51,043 nucleotides of DNA from MAG-121220-bin8 sp965655865 (GCA_965655865.1 CBFHJJ010000009.1:1-51043), one strand, 5' to 3'; counted from the first letter of the stretch, positions 9,152 to 17,706 are shown. Program-made: numbers and translations. Notes: generated by a model from the letters alone, not told the origin.

Positions 9152-10765
9152 TTCCCCTGATAAATAAGTTTTTAACACTTTAGTATTTGGTGTTTTGCTT
9201 GTTTCGACCTTCATTATGTCTCTGTCAATAATAATAAAATCTGCAAACTTCCCCTTTTCAATACTTCCCTTTTCTTTTTCTTCAAAATTTAAGTAAGCTG
9301 CCCAAATGGTCATCCCTTTAAGAGTTTCTTCTCTGGAAAGTGCATTTGAAAACTCAAATCCACCTTTAGGGTAATTATCTAAATCTTTTCTTGCTGTAGC
9401 TGCGTAAAAGGTATGGAACGGATTAACCTTTTCAACTGGAAAATCTGTTCCAAGTCCAATAACTTTTGATCTTTCTAATAAATCTTTATAAGCGTATGCA
9501 CCTTTTATTCTTTTTGGTCCAACCCTGTCTTCAGCCCAATACATATCGCTAGTAGCGTGAGTAGGTTGAACTGAGGGTAATATTTTTTCGTTGTAACCAT
9601 CTAAATCATTTCGATCTATAATTTGGGAATGTTCTATTCGCCATCTCGGATCTGTTTTATTTTCAAGAACTTTAGAATAAGTTTTAATCAAAATATTTAT
9701 TGTCGAATCTCCAATTGCATGGGTATTCATTTGAAAGTTAGCTTCAGATAATTTTTTAGCTAAAAACTTAATACTTTCAACATCAGTTACAAGTTTTCCG
9801 TAATTATGATTGTCGTCAGAGTAAGGCTCTTTTAAAGTTGCACCTCTTGATCCTAATGCCCCGTCTCCGTAAACTTTTACCGATCTCACGTTAAGTGAAT
9901 TGGTTTTAATAGGACCATTTTTCAAAAAGTAATTTACATCATTTTCCATGTTACTGATCATTGCATAAATACGCATCTTTAACTTATTCTGTTTTTGTAA
10001 ACTGTCTATAAGTAGAATAACTTCTTTGGAAAGACCTGCATCATCAACAGTTGTTAAACCATGTTTAAAACAAATTTCTTGGGCGCTTAAAAGGGCCTTT
10101 ATTTTATCATCCAAGGAAACTTTTCCAAAGGCCCTATCAATTAATGACATCGGTCCATCGATTAAAACTCCGGATAATTTTTCATTTTCAATTATTATTG
10201 TACCATTATTTACTTTGGTATTAATATCAATTTCGGCTATTTCTAATGCCTTTTGATTCACTAAATAAGCATGACCATCAATTCTTTCTAAAATTACAGG
10301 TGTGTTTGGGTATAATAAATCCAATTTTGTTTTATTAGGAAATTCTTTTATTTTCCAATCGTTTTGATCCCAGCCTCTTCCTCTAATTATGTTTTCATTG
10401 TCTTTTAATGAAATTTTTTCTAAAATTTCATTAAAAGAATTAGTGCCGGTTAAATCAATTACGCTTTGATTTAATCCAAGTCCATAAAAGTGACAATGAG
10501 CATCAATTAACCCTGGTAAAACAGTGGATTCGTTTAGATTTATTTTTTCCTTTGTATTATATTTAGAAAGGATTTTATCGTCTCCAACATCAACGAATAT
10601 TCCATCTTTTACAGCAAATGCACTCGCTTTATCGAAATCATTGTTTACTGTATAGACATTCCCGTTAAAAGCAATATAGTCAACGGACTTTTTGCAACTT
10701 TGTAGTACGAAAGTCAGTACTACTAAAATTATGATTAGGTTATTTAATTTGATTGATTTTTTCAT
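9122..10765 (-). CDS. Amidohydrolase family 3 lipoprotein (YtcJ-like)
   Basis: This 547-residue metal-dependent hydrolase has a lipoprotein signal with the lipobox LQSC at residues 21-24, so it is probably anchored in an envelope membrane. The amidohydrolase fold shows the first metal-binding motif DAHCHF (His90, His92), then RGRGWDQNDW and DGHAYLVNQKAL typical of the YtcJ/N-substituted formamide deformylase group, a conserved GDGALGSRGA segment, later histidines (NTHAIGD, EHSQI) and a C-terminal GTDFPVE. The substrate is unknown. The start overlaps recX by 26 bases, which implies translational coupling. Its 3' end overlaps the convergent TonB receptor by 30 bases. Confidence 0.88.
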   Translation of the reverse strand: MKKSIKLNNLIIILVVLTFVLQSCKKSVDYIAFNGNVYTVNNDFDKASAFAVKDGIFVDVGDDKILSKYNTKEKINLNESTVLPGLIDAHCHFYGLGLNQSVIDLTGTNSFNEILEKISLKDNENIIRGRGWDQNDWKIKEFPNKTKLDLLYPNTPVILERIDGHAYLVNQKALEIAEIDINTKVNNGTIIIENEKLSGVLIDGPMSLIDRAFGKVSLDDKIKALLSAQEICFKHGLTTVDDAGLSKEVILLIDSLQKQNKLKMRIYAMISNMENDVNYFLKNGPIKTNSLNVRSVKVYGDGALGSRGATLKEPYSDDNHNYGKLVTDVESIKFLAKKLSEANFQMNTHAIGDSTINILIKTYSKVLENKTDPRWRIEHSQIIDRNDLDGYNEKILPSVQPTHATSDMYWAEDRVGPKRIKGAYAYKDLLERSKVIGLGTDFPVEKVNPFHTFYAATARKDLDNYPKGGFEFSNALSREETLKGMTIWAAYLNFEEKEKGSIEKGKFADFIIIDRDIMKVETSKTPNTKVLKTYLSGELVYSNIKAD

Positions 10766-11207
10766 AAATTAAATTTGTTTCCCATCCTCTGTATAATAAG
10801 AATGAGAGAATTTTTTTCTTTTTATTAATCAGGCTTAAGTGATCTAAAGATGCTAATTTTTTATTAAATAAGTACTCTAGTTTATTTCTGTAATCTTCCT
10901 CGTCAATTTCTTTTAATCCCTCTTTTATGTTGTAACTAGAAACATTTTTACTTTTTAGTTCTAATACAATTTTTCTTTTTCCCCAGTTTTTTATTTTAAA
11001 TTTTCCTCTCACAAAACTTTTACTAAACCTAGTTTCATTTAAATAATTTTCATTGATTAATTTGATAATGATTTGTTCTTTAACCTCAGGAATTACATCA
11101 AATGTTTTTATTTTCTTTTCAACCTCATTATGGCATCTGTCTTGGTATGAGCAATATTGCTTTAATTTAAATTCAATTTCATCCACGGTAAAATTTCCAC
11201 TTTTCAT
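10740..11207 (-). CDS. recX: Regulatory protein RecX
   Basis: RecX binds RecA filaments and modulates recombination. The 155-residue product is helical, highly charged and carries the RecX pattern: a three-helix repeat unit with LNETRFSKSFVRGKFKIKNWG and KRKIVLELKSKNVS in the middle and FLLYRGW near the C terminus. Length matches the family (about 150). recA is not adjacent here. It follows the rng terminator by a short gap and overlaps the start of the amidohydrolase gene, so the two are probably cotranscribed. Confidence 0.85.
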   Translation of the reverse strand: MKSGNFTVDEIEFKLKQYCSYQDRCHNEVEKKIKTFDVIPEVKEQIIIKLINENYLNETRFSKSFVRGKFKIKNWGKRKIVLELKSKNVSSYNIKEGLKEIDEEDYRNKLEYLFNKKLASLDHLSLINKKKKILSFLLYRGWETNLIYEKINQIK

Positions 11208-11233
11208 TCTTTTAAATTAGTTCATTTTTGGGC

Positions 11234-11264
11234 AAAAAAAAAGCGGCTATTTAGCCGCTTTTTT
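11234..11264 (-). terminator. Intrinsic terminator of the RNase E/G gene
   Basis: A perfect GCGGCT/AGCCGC stem with a four-base loop is flanked by A and T runs. Read on the minus strand, the T run follows the stem, and the rng stop codon (11263-11265) lies in the upstream A tract. Long A and T runs on both sides could also let it act in the other direction. Confidence 0.88.
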
Positions 11265-12813
11265 ATGCATTTATGATTTTACCTTCCTTGTTAAAGAATC
11301 TAAAATGTAAATAGGTGTAGGCATCTCTTGGAACAATTGTTACCCATCTTTTATGTTTAATATACCACTTCATTCTTAGTGAAGGATAATCGCTTTTTAA
11401 GTAAGCTGCAACAAATGGGTGAACATGTAAAAAAATCTTTACGTTATTGTATTTTTTGCTTGAAAAAACTTTTTCAAGTTTATCATAAATTTTATCTATT
11501 AATACTATTGGAGCTTCAACTGTTCCATTTTGATTTGGATTAGCTTCAATTGTCTTAATCTCCATTTCTGATCTAACTCTTTGTCTGGTCATTTGAATTA
11601 AGCCAATTTTACTTGGAGGTAAAATTTTATGCTTAGCTCTGTCGGATTCCATTTCTTTTTTGAAATGATCAAAAAGAGTTTTTCTATTTTCAGGAGTCAT
11701 TAAATCTATGAAATCAATAACTATGATTCCTCCCATATCTCTAAGTCTTAATTGCCTTGCTATTTCTGTAGCTGCAACTAAATTTACTTCAAGGGCAGAA
11801 TCTTCTTGATTTTTTGACTTTGTTAATCGATTTCCACTGTTAACATCAATAACATGTAACGCCTCGGTATGTTCTATGATTAGGTAAGCACCTTTACTCA
11901 TTGTAACGGTTCTTCCAAATGCAGTTTTTATTTGGCGTTCAATTCCGTATTCTTCAAAGATTGGATTGTGTGATTTATGAAGTTTTACAATGGATTGTTT
12001 TTTTGGAGCAATTTGCTTCAAATAATCTTTAATCTCAGAGTACATAGATTTTTGGTTAACATGTATTCCTGTAAAAGTATCATTAAAATAATCTCTTAGA
12101 ATTGAAGAGGATCTGTTTAGTTCGCTTTGCACCTTTAAAGGTACTTCAGCTCCTTGGATTTTTTTACAAAGATTTATCCAACGATTATATAAGTTTTTTA
12201 AATCTTTATCTAGTTCTGCAACTTTTTGATCTTTAGCTACAGTTCTTACTATTACCCCAAACCCTTTAGGTTTAATGCTTTGTACAAGTCTTTTTAATCT
12301 GCTTTTTTCTTCTCTACTTTCAATTTTTTGAGAAATAGAAATTCTATTTGAAAAAGGAACTAATACTAAATAACGACCAGCAAAAGATAATTCTGAACTT
12401 ATTCTTGGGCCTTTAGTTGAGATTGGTTCTTTTATTATTTGAACTAAAACAGTTTGATTTGGACTTATAACGTCCGAAATACTTCCTTCTTTATCAATTT
12501 CTGATTCAAAAGGAAATTTTTCAAGTGAAAATTTTTTTATTTTACCTGTGCTTACACCTTTAATGAACTTAATTAATGATAATATTTTTGGTCCTAAATC
12601 ATGATAATGCAAGAATGCATCTTTTTCATAACCTACATTTACAAATGCAGCGTTTAGACCTGAAATTGTTTTCTTAGTTTTTGCTAAAAAAATATCTCCA
12701 ACATTAAATTTATTACTATCATTTTGTTTATGAAGTTCAATTAATTTACCGTCTTTAAGTAGTGCAAAATCAACAGCTGTGGAATTTGAACGTATTATTA
12801 TTTCTTTACTCAC
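11263..12813 (-). CDS. rng: Ribonuclease E/G family protein
   Basis: This endoribonuclease processes rRNA and degrades mRNA. The 516-residue protein has an N-terminal S1 domain (about residues 35-130, NVGDIFLAKTKKT and GLNAAFVNVGYEKDAFLHYHD), then the RNase E/G catalytic domain with both metal-binding aspartates in HVIDVNSGN (near 320) and IIVIDFIDL (near 364). The LIQMTRQRVR segment that normally precedes the zinc-link CPxC motif is present, but no cysteine pair follows it. There is no long C-terminal scaffold, so it is RNase G-like in size. A terminator overlaps the stop. The roughly 140-base upstream region has no clear TAnnTTTG box. Confidence 0.95.
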   Translation of the reverse strand: MSKEIIIRSNSTAVDFALLKDGKLIELHKQNDSNKFNVGDIFLAKTKKTISGLNAAFVNVGYEKDAFLHYHDLGPKILSLIKFIKGVSTGKIKKFSLEKFPFESEIDKEGSISDVISPNQTVLVQIIKEPISTKGPRISSELSFAGRYLVLVPFSNRISISQKIESREEKSRLKRLVQSIKPKGFGVIVRTVAKDQKVAELDKDLKNLYNRWINLCKKIQGAEVPLKVQSELNRSSSILRDYFNDTFTGIHVNQKSMYSEIKDYLKQIAPKKQSIVKLHKSHNPIFEEYGIERQIKTAFGRTVTMSKGAYLIIEHTEALHVIDVNSGNRLTKSKNQEDSALEVNLVAATEIARQLRLRDMGGIIVIDFIDLMTPENRKTLFDHFKKEMESDRAKHKILPPSKIGLIQMTRQRVRSEMEIKTIEANPNQNGTVEAPIVLIDKIYDKLEKVFSSKKYNNVKIFLHVHPFVAAYLKSDYPSLRMKWYIKHKRWVTIVPRDAYTYLHFRFFNKEGKIINA

Positions 12814-12954
12814 AATATTGATTTTATGCTCGCTTTACAGCGAACTGGTTATACTTTATTCACAGGATTTTAAATTACTAGGAAATAAGCTTTGTGCTGA
12901 TTGTCACTAAACTTAATTCATTTCAAAGAACGTTATATCAGTTAAGTATTTAAA
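12814..12954 (-). other. Leader region of rng, no gene seen
   Basis: This 141-base stretch between the small basic protein and rng holds no open frame I can support. On the minus strand it contains a short TCGC/GCGA hairpin (near 12832-12845) about 20 bases before the rng ATG. RNase E genes are often autoregulated through their 5' leader, but nothing here proves that. Confidence 0.3.
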
Positions 12955-13045
12955 TTACTTTTTTTTGTGCCTGTTAGCACGACTTCTTTTCTTTCGCTTG
13001 TGTGTAGCTACTTTATGTCTTTTTCTTTTTTTACCGCTTGGCATA
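12955..13045 (-). CDS. Very small, highly basic Bacteroidota protein, frameshifted as written
   Basis: On the minus strand an ATG at 13045 opens MPSGKKRKK and then hits a stop after ten codons. The frame shifted by one base reads RHKVATHKRKKRSRANRHKKK to a TAA at 12955. Removing one A from the six-A run at 13020-13025 joins the two into a 29-residue Lys/Arg/His-rich protein. I recall a near-identical short protein conserved throughout Bacteroidota in this position next to HU. Its composition suggests an rRNA-binding ribosomal protein, but I cannot confirm that. The gene is therefore real, and the extra base is a sequence error, a true mutation, or rescued by slippage. Confidence 0.6.
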
Positions 13046-13055
13046 ATTTATATTT

Positions 13056-13337
13056 TTAATTATTTTTTTTAACACCCTCAACAAAAACTTTAGCCGGCTT
13101 AAAAGCAGGTATGTGATGTTCGGGAATTCTTATTGTTGTATTTTTTGATATGTTTCTACCAGTTTTTTCAGCTCTTTTTTTAACTATAAAGCTTCCAAAT
13201 CCTCTTAAATAAACATTTTCTCCTTCGTTCAATGAATTTTTTATTTCTTCCATTAAATTCTCAACTGTAGCTAAAACTTCGTTTTTATCTAAACCTAGGT
13301 TATTGGAAACTTTTGAAACAATCTCTGCTTTGGTCAT
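13056..13337 (-). CDS. hup: HU-family DNA-binding protein
   Basis: This 93-residue histone-like nucleoid protein bends and compacts DNA as a dimer. It begins MTKAEIVSKVSNNLGLDKNE and contains the HU/IHF signature around residues 45-65 (GENVYLRGFGSFIVKKRAEKTGRN), followed by the RIPEHHIPAFKPAKV arm with the DNA-intercalating proline region. Length matches the family. It is the first gene of the minus-strand group that continues with the small basic protein and rng. A putative -7 box is 36 bases upstream. Confidence 0.96.
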   Translation of the reverse strand: MTKAEIVSKVSNNLGLDKNEVLATVENLMEEIKNSLNEGENVYLRGFGSFIVKKRAEKTGRNISKNTTIRIPEHHIPAFKPAKVFVEGVKKNN

Positions 13338-13373
13338 ATTCTTTATTTTATTTATGTTTACTTTTCAAGGTGC

Positions 13374-13381
13374 CAAATATA
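13374..13381 (-). promoter_or_regulatory. Putative -7 promoter box of the HU gene
   Basis: The plus strand reads CAAATATA, so the minus strand reads TATATTTG, matching TAnnTTTG. It lies 36 bases before the HU ATG. No -33 TTG is evident. Confidence 0.5.
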
Positions 13382-13444
13382 TAAATTTATATTCATTATT
13401 TGATCCTAAAAATGCTCTAATAATCTCTCTAAATATTTTAAATT

Positions 13445-13452
13445 TAATTTTG
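13445..13452 (+). promoter_or_regulatory. Putative -7 promoter box of the mutY-ssb-gld group
   Basis: TAATTTTG matches TAnnTTTG. It overlaps the TTG codon that is the only canonical-type start near the expected MutY N terminus. If this is the real promoter, the mRNA begins after that TTG and translation must start further in, for example at the ATA at 13462. Confidence 0.4.
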
Positions 13453-14511
13453 TCAAACAAAATATCAAATAACTTTTCTGATAAATTAATTAACTGGTAC
13501 TCAGTTAATAAAAGATCTTTACCGTGGAGAAACACAAAAGATTCCTACAAAATATGGTTGTCAGAAATCATTCTTCAGCAAACTCAGGTTAAACAAGGAT
13601 TGCCCTATTATAACAAATTTGTAAAGTTGTACCCAAACGTATTAACCTTATCAAAATCAAGCGAGCAAGATGTTTTAAAGAACTGGGAGGGTCTTGGTTA
13701 TTATAGTAGAGCACGAAATTTACATAAAACATCAAAAATTGTAGTAGAAAATTATAATTCTATTTTTCCTAATTCTTATATTGAACTTATTAAACTTCCG
13801 GGAATTGGAGATTATTCAGCTAGCGCTATAAGTTCATTCTCTAATGACGAACTACATCCTGTTGTTGATGGAAATGTTTACCGCTTTATTTCAAGACTAT
13901 TTGGAATTTCAACAATTATTAACACCTCTGTTGCTTTAAAGGAATTTAAGACTCTTCTAAATAAATTAATACCAGTTAACAATCCTGGAGATTTTAATCA
14001 AGCCATAATGGAATTCGGGGCTTTAGTTTGTAGGCCTAAAGCTCCAGACTGTAAAAATTGTATTTACAATAAGGTTTGTTTTTCTTTAAAAAATCATAGT
14101 GTTTTCGATTTTCCGGTTAAAAAGAAAAGTTCTAAACTAAAAACTAGATTTTTAAATTATTTTTTAATTATTGATAAGAGCAAAAAGATATTAATTGAAA
14201 AGAGAGTTAACAAAGACATTTGGCAAAATCTATATCAATTTCCGTTAATTGAAACTCATAAAAATTTAAATAAATCTTTAATACAAGATTATTTGAAATC
14301 AAATAATCTTCCATTTCTTGAAACAACTGGGTTGAAACTTGTAGATTCAGTAAATCATAAATTATCACATCAGAACTTGAAAATTAATTTTTGGATTAAT
14401 CATGTTGAAAAATTGAATGATTCCAGTATTTACATTGATGAACTTTCAAATTTTCCGTTTCCAAAACCTCTTAGTTCATTTATTGATTCATTCGATAAAT
14501 TCATTAAGTAA
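13450..14511 (+). CDS. mutY: A/G-specific adenine DNA glycosylase MutY
   Basis: MutY removes adenine mispaired with 8-oxoguanine. From the TTG at 13450 the product has 353 residues, the usual size. It shows WLSEIILQQTQV with the catalytic Glu (residue 39), the helix-hairpin-helix LPGIGDYSASAI, the catalytic Asp in VVDGNVYRF (residue 140) and the 4Fe-4S ligands C-x6-C-x2-C-x5-C (about 194-211), then a NUDIX-like C-terminal recognition domain. The only in-frame ATGs lie further upstream, at 13303 inside HU and at 13354, and would add an unlikely hydrophobic leader. ATA at 13462 fits family N termini (SNNFSDKLINWY) best. The start is therefore uncertain; the rest is firm. Confidence 0.93.
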   Translation: MSNKISNNFSDKLINWYSVNKRSLPWRNTKDSYKIWLSEIILQQTQVKQGLPYYNKFVKLYPNVLTLSKSSEQDVLKNWEGLGYYSRARNLHKTSKIVVENYNSIFPNSYIELIKLPGIGDYSASAISSFSNDELHPVVDGNVYRFISRLFGISTIINTSVALKEFKTLLNKLIPVNNPGDFNQAIMEFGALVCRPKAPDCKNCIYNKVCFSLKNHSVFDFPVKKKSSKLKTRFLNYFLIIDKSKKILIEKRVNKDIWQNLYQFPLIETHKNLNKSLIQDYLKSNNLPFLETTGLKLVDSVNHKLSHQNLKINFWINHVEKLNDSSIYIDELSNFPFPKPLSSFIDSFDKFIK

Positions 14512-14516
14512 TTTGT

Positions 14517-14524
14517 TATATTTG
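14517..14524 (+). promoter_or_regulatory. Putative -7 promoter box of ssb
   Basis: TATATTTG, matching TAnnTTTG, lies 16 bases before the ssb ATG and right after the mutY stop. It gives ssb, and perhaps gldE-gldD, a promoter of its own. Confidence 0.6.
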
Positions 14525-14540
14525 AGTATAAATAAAAATT

Positions 14541-14975
14541 ATGAGCGGATCTTTAAATAAAGTAATGTTAATTGGAAATTTAGGTGATGAAGTAAAAATG
14601 CATCATTTTGATGGAGGAGGCTGTATTGGAAGATTCCCAATTGCAACAAATGAAAACTATACAAACAAAACAACAGGTGAAAAAGTTTCTAATACCGAAT
14701 GGCACAATGTTGTTGTAAGAAATAAAGCGGCTGAAGTATGTGAAAAGTATTTAAGTAAAGGTGATAAAATTTATGTCGAAGGAAAGATTAAAACTAGAAA
14801 ATGGCAATCTGAAGATGGGGTTCAAAGATATTCTACTGAAATTCATGTAAATGAATTCAATTTTCTTTCAAATAAATCTGATGTGAACGAATCGCCAACC
14901 TTAAACAATGAACCGAGTGCTCCTCAACCAAATTCATCGGTTTCTGAAAATGATTCAGATGATTTACCATTTTAA
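14541..14975 (+). CDS. ssb: Single-stranded DNA-binding protein
   Basis: SSB coats single-stranded DNA in replication and repair. The 144-residue protein has an OB-fold (about residues 1-110, SLNKVMLIGNLGDEVKMHHF, WHNVVVRNKAAE, GDKIYVEGKIKTRKWQ), a disordered Asn/Ser/Pro linker, and the acidic C-terminal tip DSDDLPF that recruits partner proteins. It lies between mutY and gldE, the standard flavobacterial order. The same DDLPF tail recurs on the DUF3127 protein at 26765. Confidence 0.97.
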   Translation: MSGSLNKVMLIGNLGDEVKMHHFDGGGCIGRFPIATNENYTNKTTGEKVSNTEWHNVVVRNKAAEVCEKYLSKGDKIYVEGKIKTRKWQSEDGVQRYSTEIHVNEFNFLSNKSDVNESPTLNNEPSAPQPNSSVSENDSDDLPF

Positions 14976-14990
14976 TTAATCACATATAAT

Positions 14991-16283
14991 TTGGTCATTT
15001 CCTTTTTGTTGGTAGATATATATCCTGATTTAATCAAAATATTATTAATCATTGTTCTTTTAATATGTTCTGCACTTATATCTGGATCTGAAGTTGCTTT
15101 TTTCTCTCTTTCTAAAACAGATTTAAAAAAAATATCAAGTTCTAATGCTAATAATTTAAAGCTTATAGCTCTTTTGAGAAGTAATCCCAGAAGATTACTA
15201 GCAACATTACTTGTTTCTAATAATTTTATAAATATTTCTATAGTTCTGCTTTTAGCCTCTTTTGGTCAATTATTCAATTTAGTTTTCTTGCCAAGTTGGT
15301 TGAATTTTGTATTAGAAGTTGGGTTTATTACCGCTTTAATCCTATTATTTGGTGAAATTCTTCCAAAAGTTTACGCTAACAGAAAACCTATTTCATTTTC
15401 AAAAAAAATGGCTTTTCCAGTTCAGTTTATTGATAAATATTTATTTTTCTTCATTACCATACCAATGAGTAAAATGACTAAGTTTATTCAAGATAAACTA
15501 GTGTTTAAAAAACCTAATTTATCAGTTGATAAGCTTTCTGATGCATTTGATTTAACTGATAAAAATGAGACATCCAAAGAAGAAAAAAAGATTTTAAAAG
15601 GAATTATTTCCTTTGGAAGTACTGAGGTTAAACAAGTTATGAAGCCCCGAATTGATGTTTTTTCAGTGTCTAAAACAACGTCTTACGTCGATCTTATTAA
15701 ACAAGTTAGAGAAAACAGGTATTCAAGGATTCCAGTTTATGATGAAACTATTGATAATATTACTGGAGTTATATATTTAAAAGATCTATTTCCTCATCTA
15801 AATGAGAAAAATTTTAATTGGATAACATTAATTAGAGAGCCTTATTTTATACCTGAAAATAAAAAACTTGATGATTTGTTAAATGAATTTCAAAAATTAA
15901 AAAATCATATGGCTATTGTTGTTGATGAGTACGGGGGAAATTCTGGTATTATTACATTAAATGATATTGTTGAAGAAATAGTTGGTGAAATTAACGATGA
16001 ATTTGATCAGGATGATATCATTTATAATAAAATAGATAATTCTACTTTTATTTTTGAAGGGAAAGTAAATCTTACGGATTTATATAGAATTCTAAAAATT
16101 AGTGATAATAAAGTATTCGAAAACATTAAAGGAGACTCAGAAACTTTAGGAGGTTTTTTACTTGAACAAATCGGATTTTTTCCAAAAAAGAATTTCAAGC
16201 TTAAACTTAAGGGTATTGAATTCAAGGTGGTTGAAGTGAACAGAAAAAGAATTAAAAATGTTATGGTAAAAATCAAAAAATAA
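14991..16283 (+). CDS. gldE: Gliding motility-associated protein GldE (CNNM/CorC-like)
   Basis: This 430-residue membrane protein has an N-terminal CNNM/DUF21 domain with about four membrane segments (residues 5-190, SGSEVAFFSLSKTDLK), then a CBS-domain pair (about 210-330, with RIPVYDETIDNITGVIYLKDL and MAIVVDEYGG) and a C-terminal CorC/HlyC transporter-associated domain. The arrangement matches CorC-type magnesium/cobalt proteins. The location directly before gldD, with a one-base stop-start overlap, identifies it as GldE, reported to act with GldD in flavobacterial gliding and type IX secretion. The start is a TTG codon at 14991. A slightly later start cannot be excluded because the first residues are not conserved. 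Confidence 0.9.
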   Translation: MVISFLLVDIYPDLIKILLIIVLLICSALISGSEVAFFSLSKTDLKKISSSNANNLKLIALLRSNPRRLLATLLVSNNFINISIVLLLASFGQLFNLVFLPSWLNFVLEVGFITALILLFGEILPKVYANRKPISFSKKMAFPVQFIDKYLFFFITIPMSKMTKFIQDKLVFKKPNLSVDKLSDAFDLTDKNETSKEEKKILKGIISFGSTEVKQVMKPRIDVFSVSKTTSYVDLIKQVRENRYSRIPVYDETIDNITGVIYLKDLFPHLNEKNFNWITLIREPYFIPENKKLDDLLNEFQKLKNHMAIVVDEYGGNSGIITLNDIVEEIVGEINDEFDQDDIIYNKIDNSTFIFEGKVNLTDLYRILKISDNKVFENIKGDSETLGGFLLEQIGFFPKKNFKLKLKGIEFKVVEVNRKRIKNVMVKIKK

Positions 16284-16825
16284 TGAAAAAAATATTGTTT
16301 TTTTTTATTTTTCTTTTTAGCTGCTCAAACCAGTCAACAATTCCAAAACCAAAAGCTTTTTTTTACAATGAATTAACAGAACCTAATTATGTTAACTACA
16401 ATGGTAATTGCGGATATTCATTTTTTGTAAATTCTAAAAACGATCTAGATTCTGAAAATTGTAATATTAAAATTATAAACAGTTCTTTAAATTCTACTAT
16501 ATACTTGAGTTCGGTTTTAATTGAGAACAATTTTAATTTAATTGACTCAGATTTTTCAAAAAAAATTAATGAAAACTCTTCTAAAGCTTTTAGTGTTAAT
16601 GTAAGTGAGTTTAATGATCTTGAAAATAAAGTTTTTGCAAAGTATTATTCGTTTACTGGAAATACCCCCTCCAATACTCGTTTTTATATTACAGATTCAA
16701 TATCAGTTTATTTAACAGGGGCTTTGTATTTCGATTCTAAACCTAATTATGATTCTTTACTTCCTTCAATTTATTTAGCAAATAATGAAATAAGAAAAAT
16801 GATACAAACTTTTAAATGGAAATAA
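16283..16825 (+). CDS. gldD: Gliding motility lipoprotein GldD
   Basis: GldD is a lipoprotein required for gliding and T9SS function in flavobacteria. The 180-residue product has a lipobox with Cys14 (LFSC), then PKPKAFF, a CGYSFFV segment, a paired Cys (NC), STIYLSS, the block TPSNTRFYITDSISVYLTGA with ALYFDSKPNYDSLLPS, and the C-terminal ETFKWK-like QTFKWK, all of which I recognise from GldD. The TAATG junction with gldE gives translational coupling. It may be anchored in the inner or outer membrane; I cannot tell from the sequence. Confidence 0.92.
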   Translation: MKKILFFFIFLFSCSNQSTIPKPKAFFYNELTEPNYVNYNGNCGYSFFVNSKNDLDSENCNIKIINSSLNSTIYLSSVLIENNFNLIDSDFSKKINENSSKAFSVNVSEFNDLENKVFAKYYSFTGNTPSNTRFYITDSISVYLTGALYFDSKPNYDSLLPSIYLANNEIRKMIQTFKWK

Positions 16826-16833
16826 ATTATTAA

Positions 16834-17706
16834 ATGGAGAATAAGAATTTAAAATGGATCTATTTACTCATTTTGTCATTTGTTTGGGGTAGTTCATATA
16901 TTTTAATAAAGAAAGCATTAATTGGATTAAGCCCATTACAAGTAGGAAGTTTGAGAACCATAATATCAACTGTCTTATTGCTTGCAATCGGTTATTCTAG
17001 CCTAAAATCTATTCCCAGAGACAAATGGAAATGGATTTTAATTACAGGCTTGGTTTCTTTTATTCCTCCTTTTTTATTTGCTTATGCCCAGACTGAAATA
17101 GACAGTGCTCTGGCCGCTATTTTAAATTCATTAACTCCGTTGGCTACATTACTTATTGGAGTTGGATTTTATCGCTTTAAAATTGATTCAAAACAAATAT
17201 CAGGTGTTATTATAGGTTTAATAGGTTCTGTATTGTTAATGTATCAAGGTTCAGTCATTAATCCTGATCAAAACTTATTGTATATCTTTTTTATAATTTT
17301 TGCATCAGTTTTGTATGCTGTTCAAGTGAATTTGTTAAAAGTTCATTTGCAAGATGTTTCTGCGGTTGCCATAACTGTAGGAAATTTTATTTTTATATTT
17401 CCTCTTGCTGTTGTAATTTTCCTCATGTCTGATTACAAGCAAATTGATATCAACGATAAAGATGTTAAAGTTGCTTTATTCTGTCTTCTTATATTATCTA
17501 TTGTTGGAACTGTTTTTGCAAAAATTTTGTTTAATAAGTTTGTTCAAATTGCTTCTCCAGTTTTTGCTTCTTCAGTAACTTACACATTGCCAATTGTTGC
17601 TTTATTTTGGGGTTTACTTGATGGCGAGGTATTTACTTTTAATCAATTCTTTGCCACTGTAATTATTTTAACAGGTGTGTATTTGGCTAATAAAAAATCT
17701 AAATAA
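16834..17706 (+). CDS. EamA/DMT-superfamily transporter
   Basis: This 290-residue integral membrane protein has ten predicted helices arranged as two EamA repeats. It begins with WIYLLILSFVWGSSYILIKKAL, a typical DMT first helix, and ends with a short basic tail. Members export amino acids, nucleotides or other metabolites, but the substrate cannot be inferred. It starts eight bases after gldD and is probably part of the same transcript, although a role in gliding is not implied. Confidence 0.88.
   Translation: MENKNLKWIYLLILSFVWGSSYILIKKALIGLSPLQVGSLRTIISTVLLLAIGYSSLKSIPRDKWKWILITGLVSFIPPFLFAYAQTEIDSALAAILNSLTPLATLLIGVGFYRFKIDSKQISGVIIGLIGSVLLMYQGSVINPDQNLLYIFFIIFASVLYAVQVNLLKVHLQDVSAVAITVGNFIFIFPLAVVIFLMSDYKQIDINDKDVKVALFCLLILSIVGTVFAKILFNKFVQIASPVFASSVTYTLPIVALFWGLLDGEVFTFNQFFATVIILTGVYLANKKSK

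Noticed and set aside
12990..13045. Programmed -1 frameshift at A-AAA-AAG in the small basic protein
   Set aside because: The heptamer fits the dnaX-type slippery site, but a -1 shift leads to a TAG within four codons. Only skipping one base restores the known protein, so an indel or transcription slippage is more likely.
13303..13449. A hydrophobic N-terminal extension of MutY
   Set aside because: This would begin inside the HU gene and adds residues found in no MutY family member I know. A start near 13450-13462 gives the normal length.
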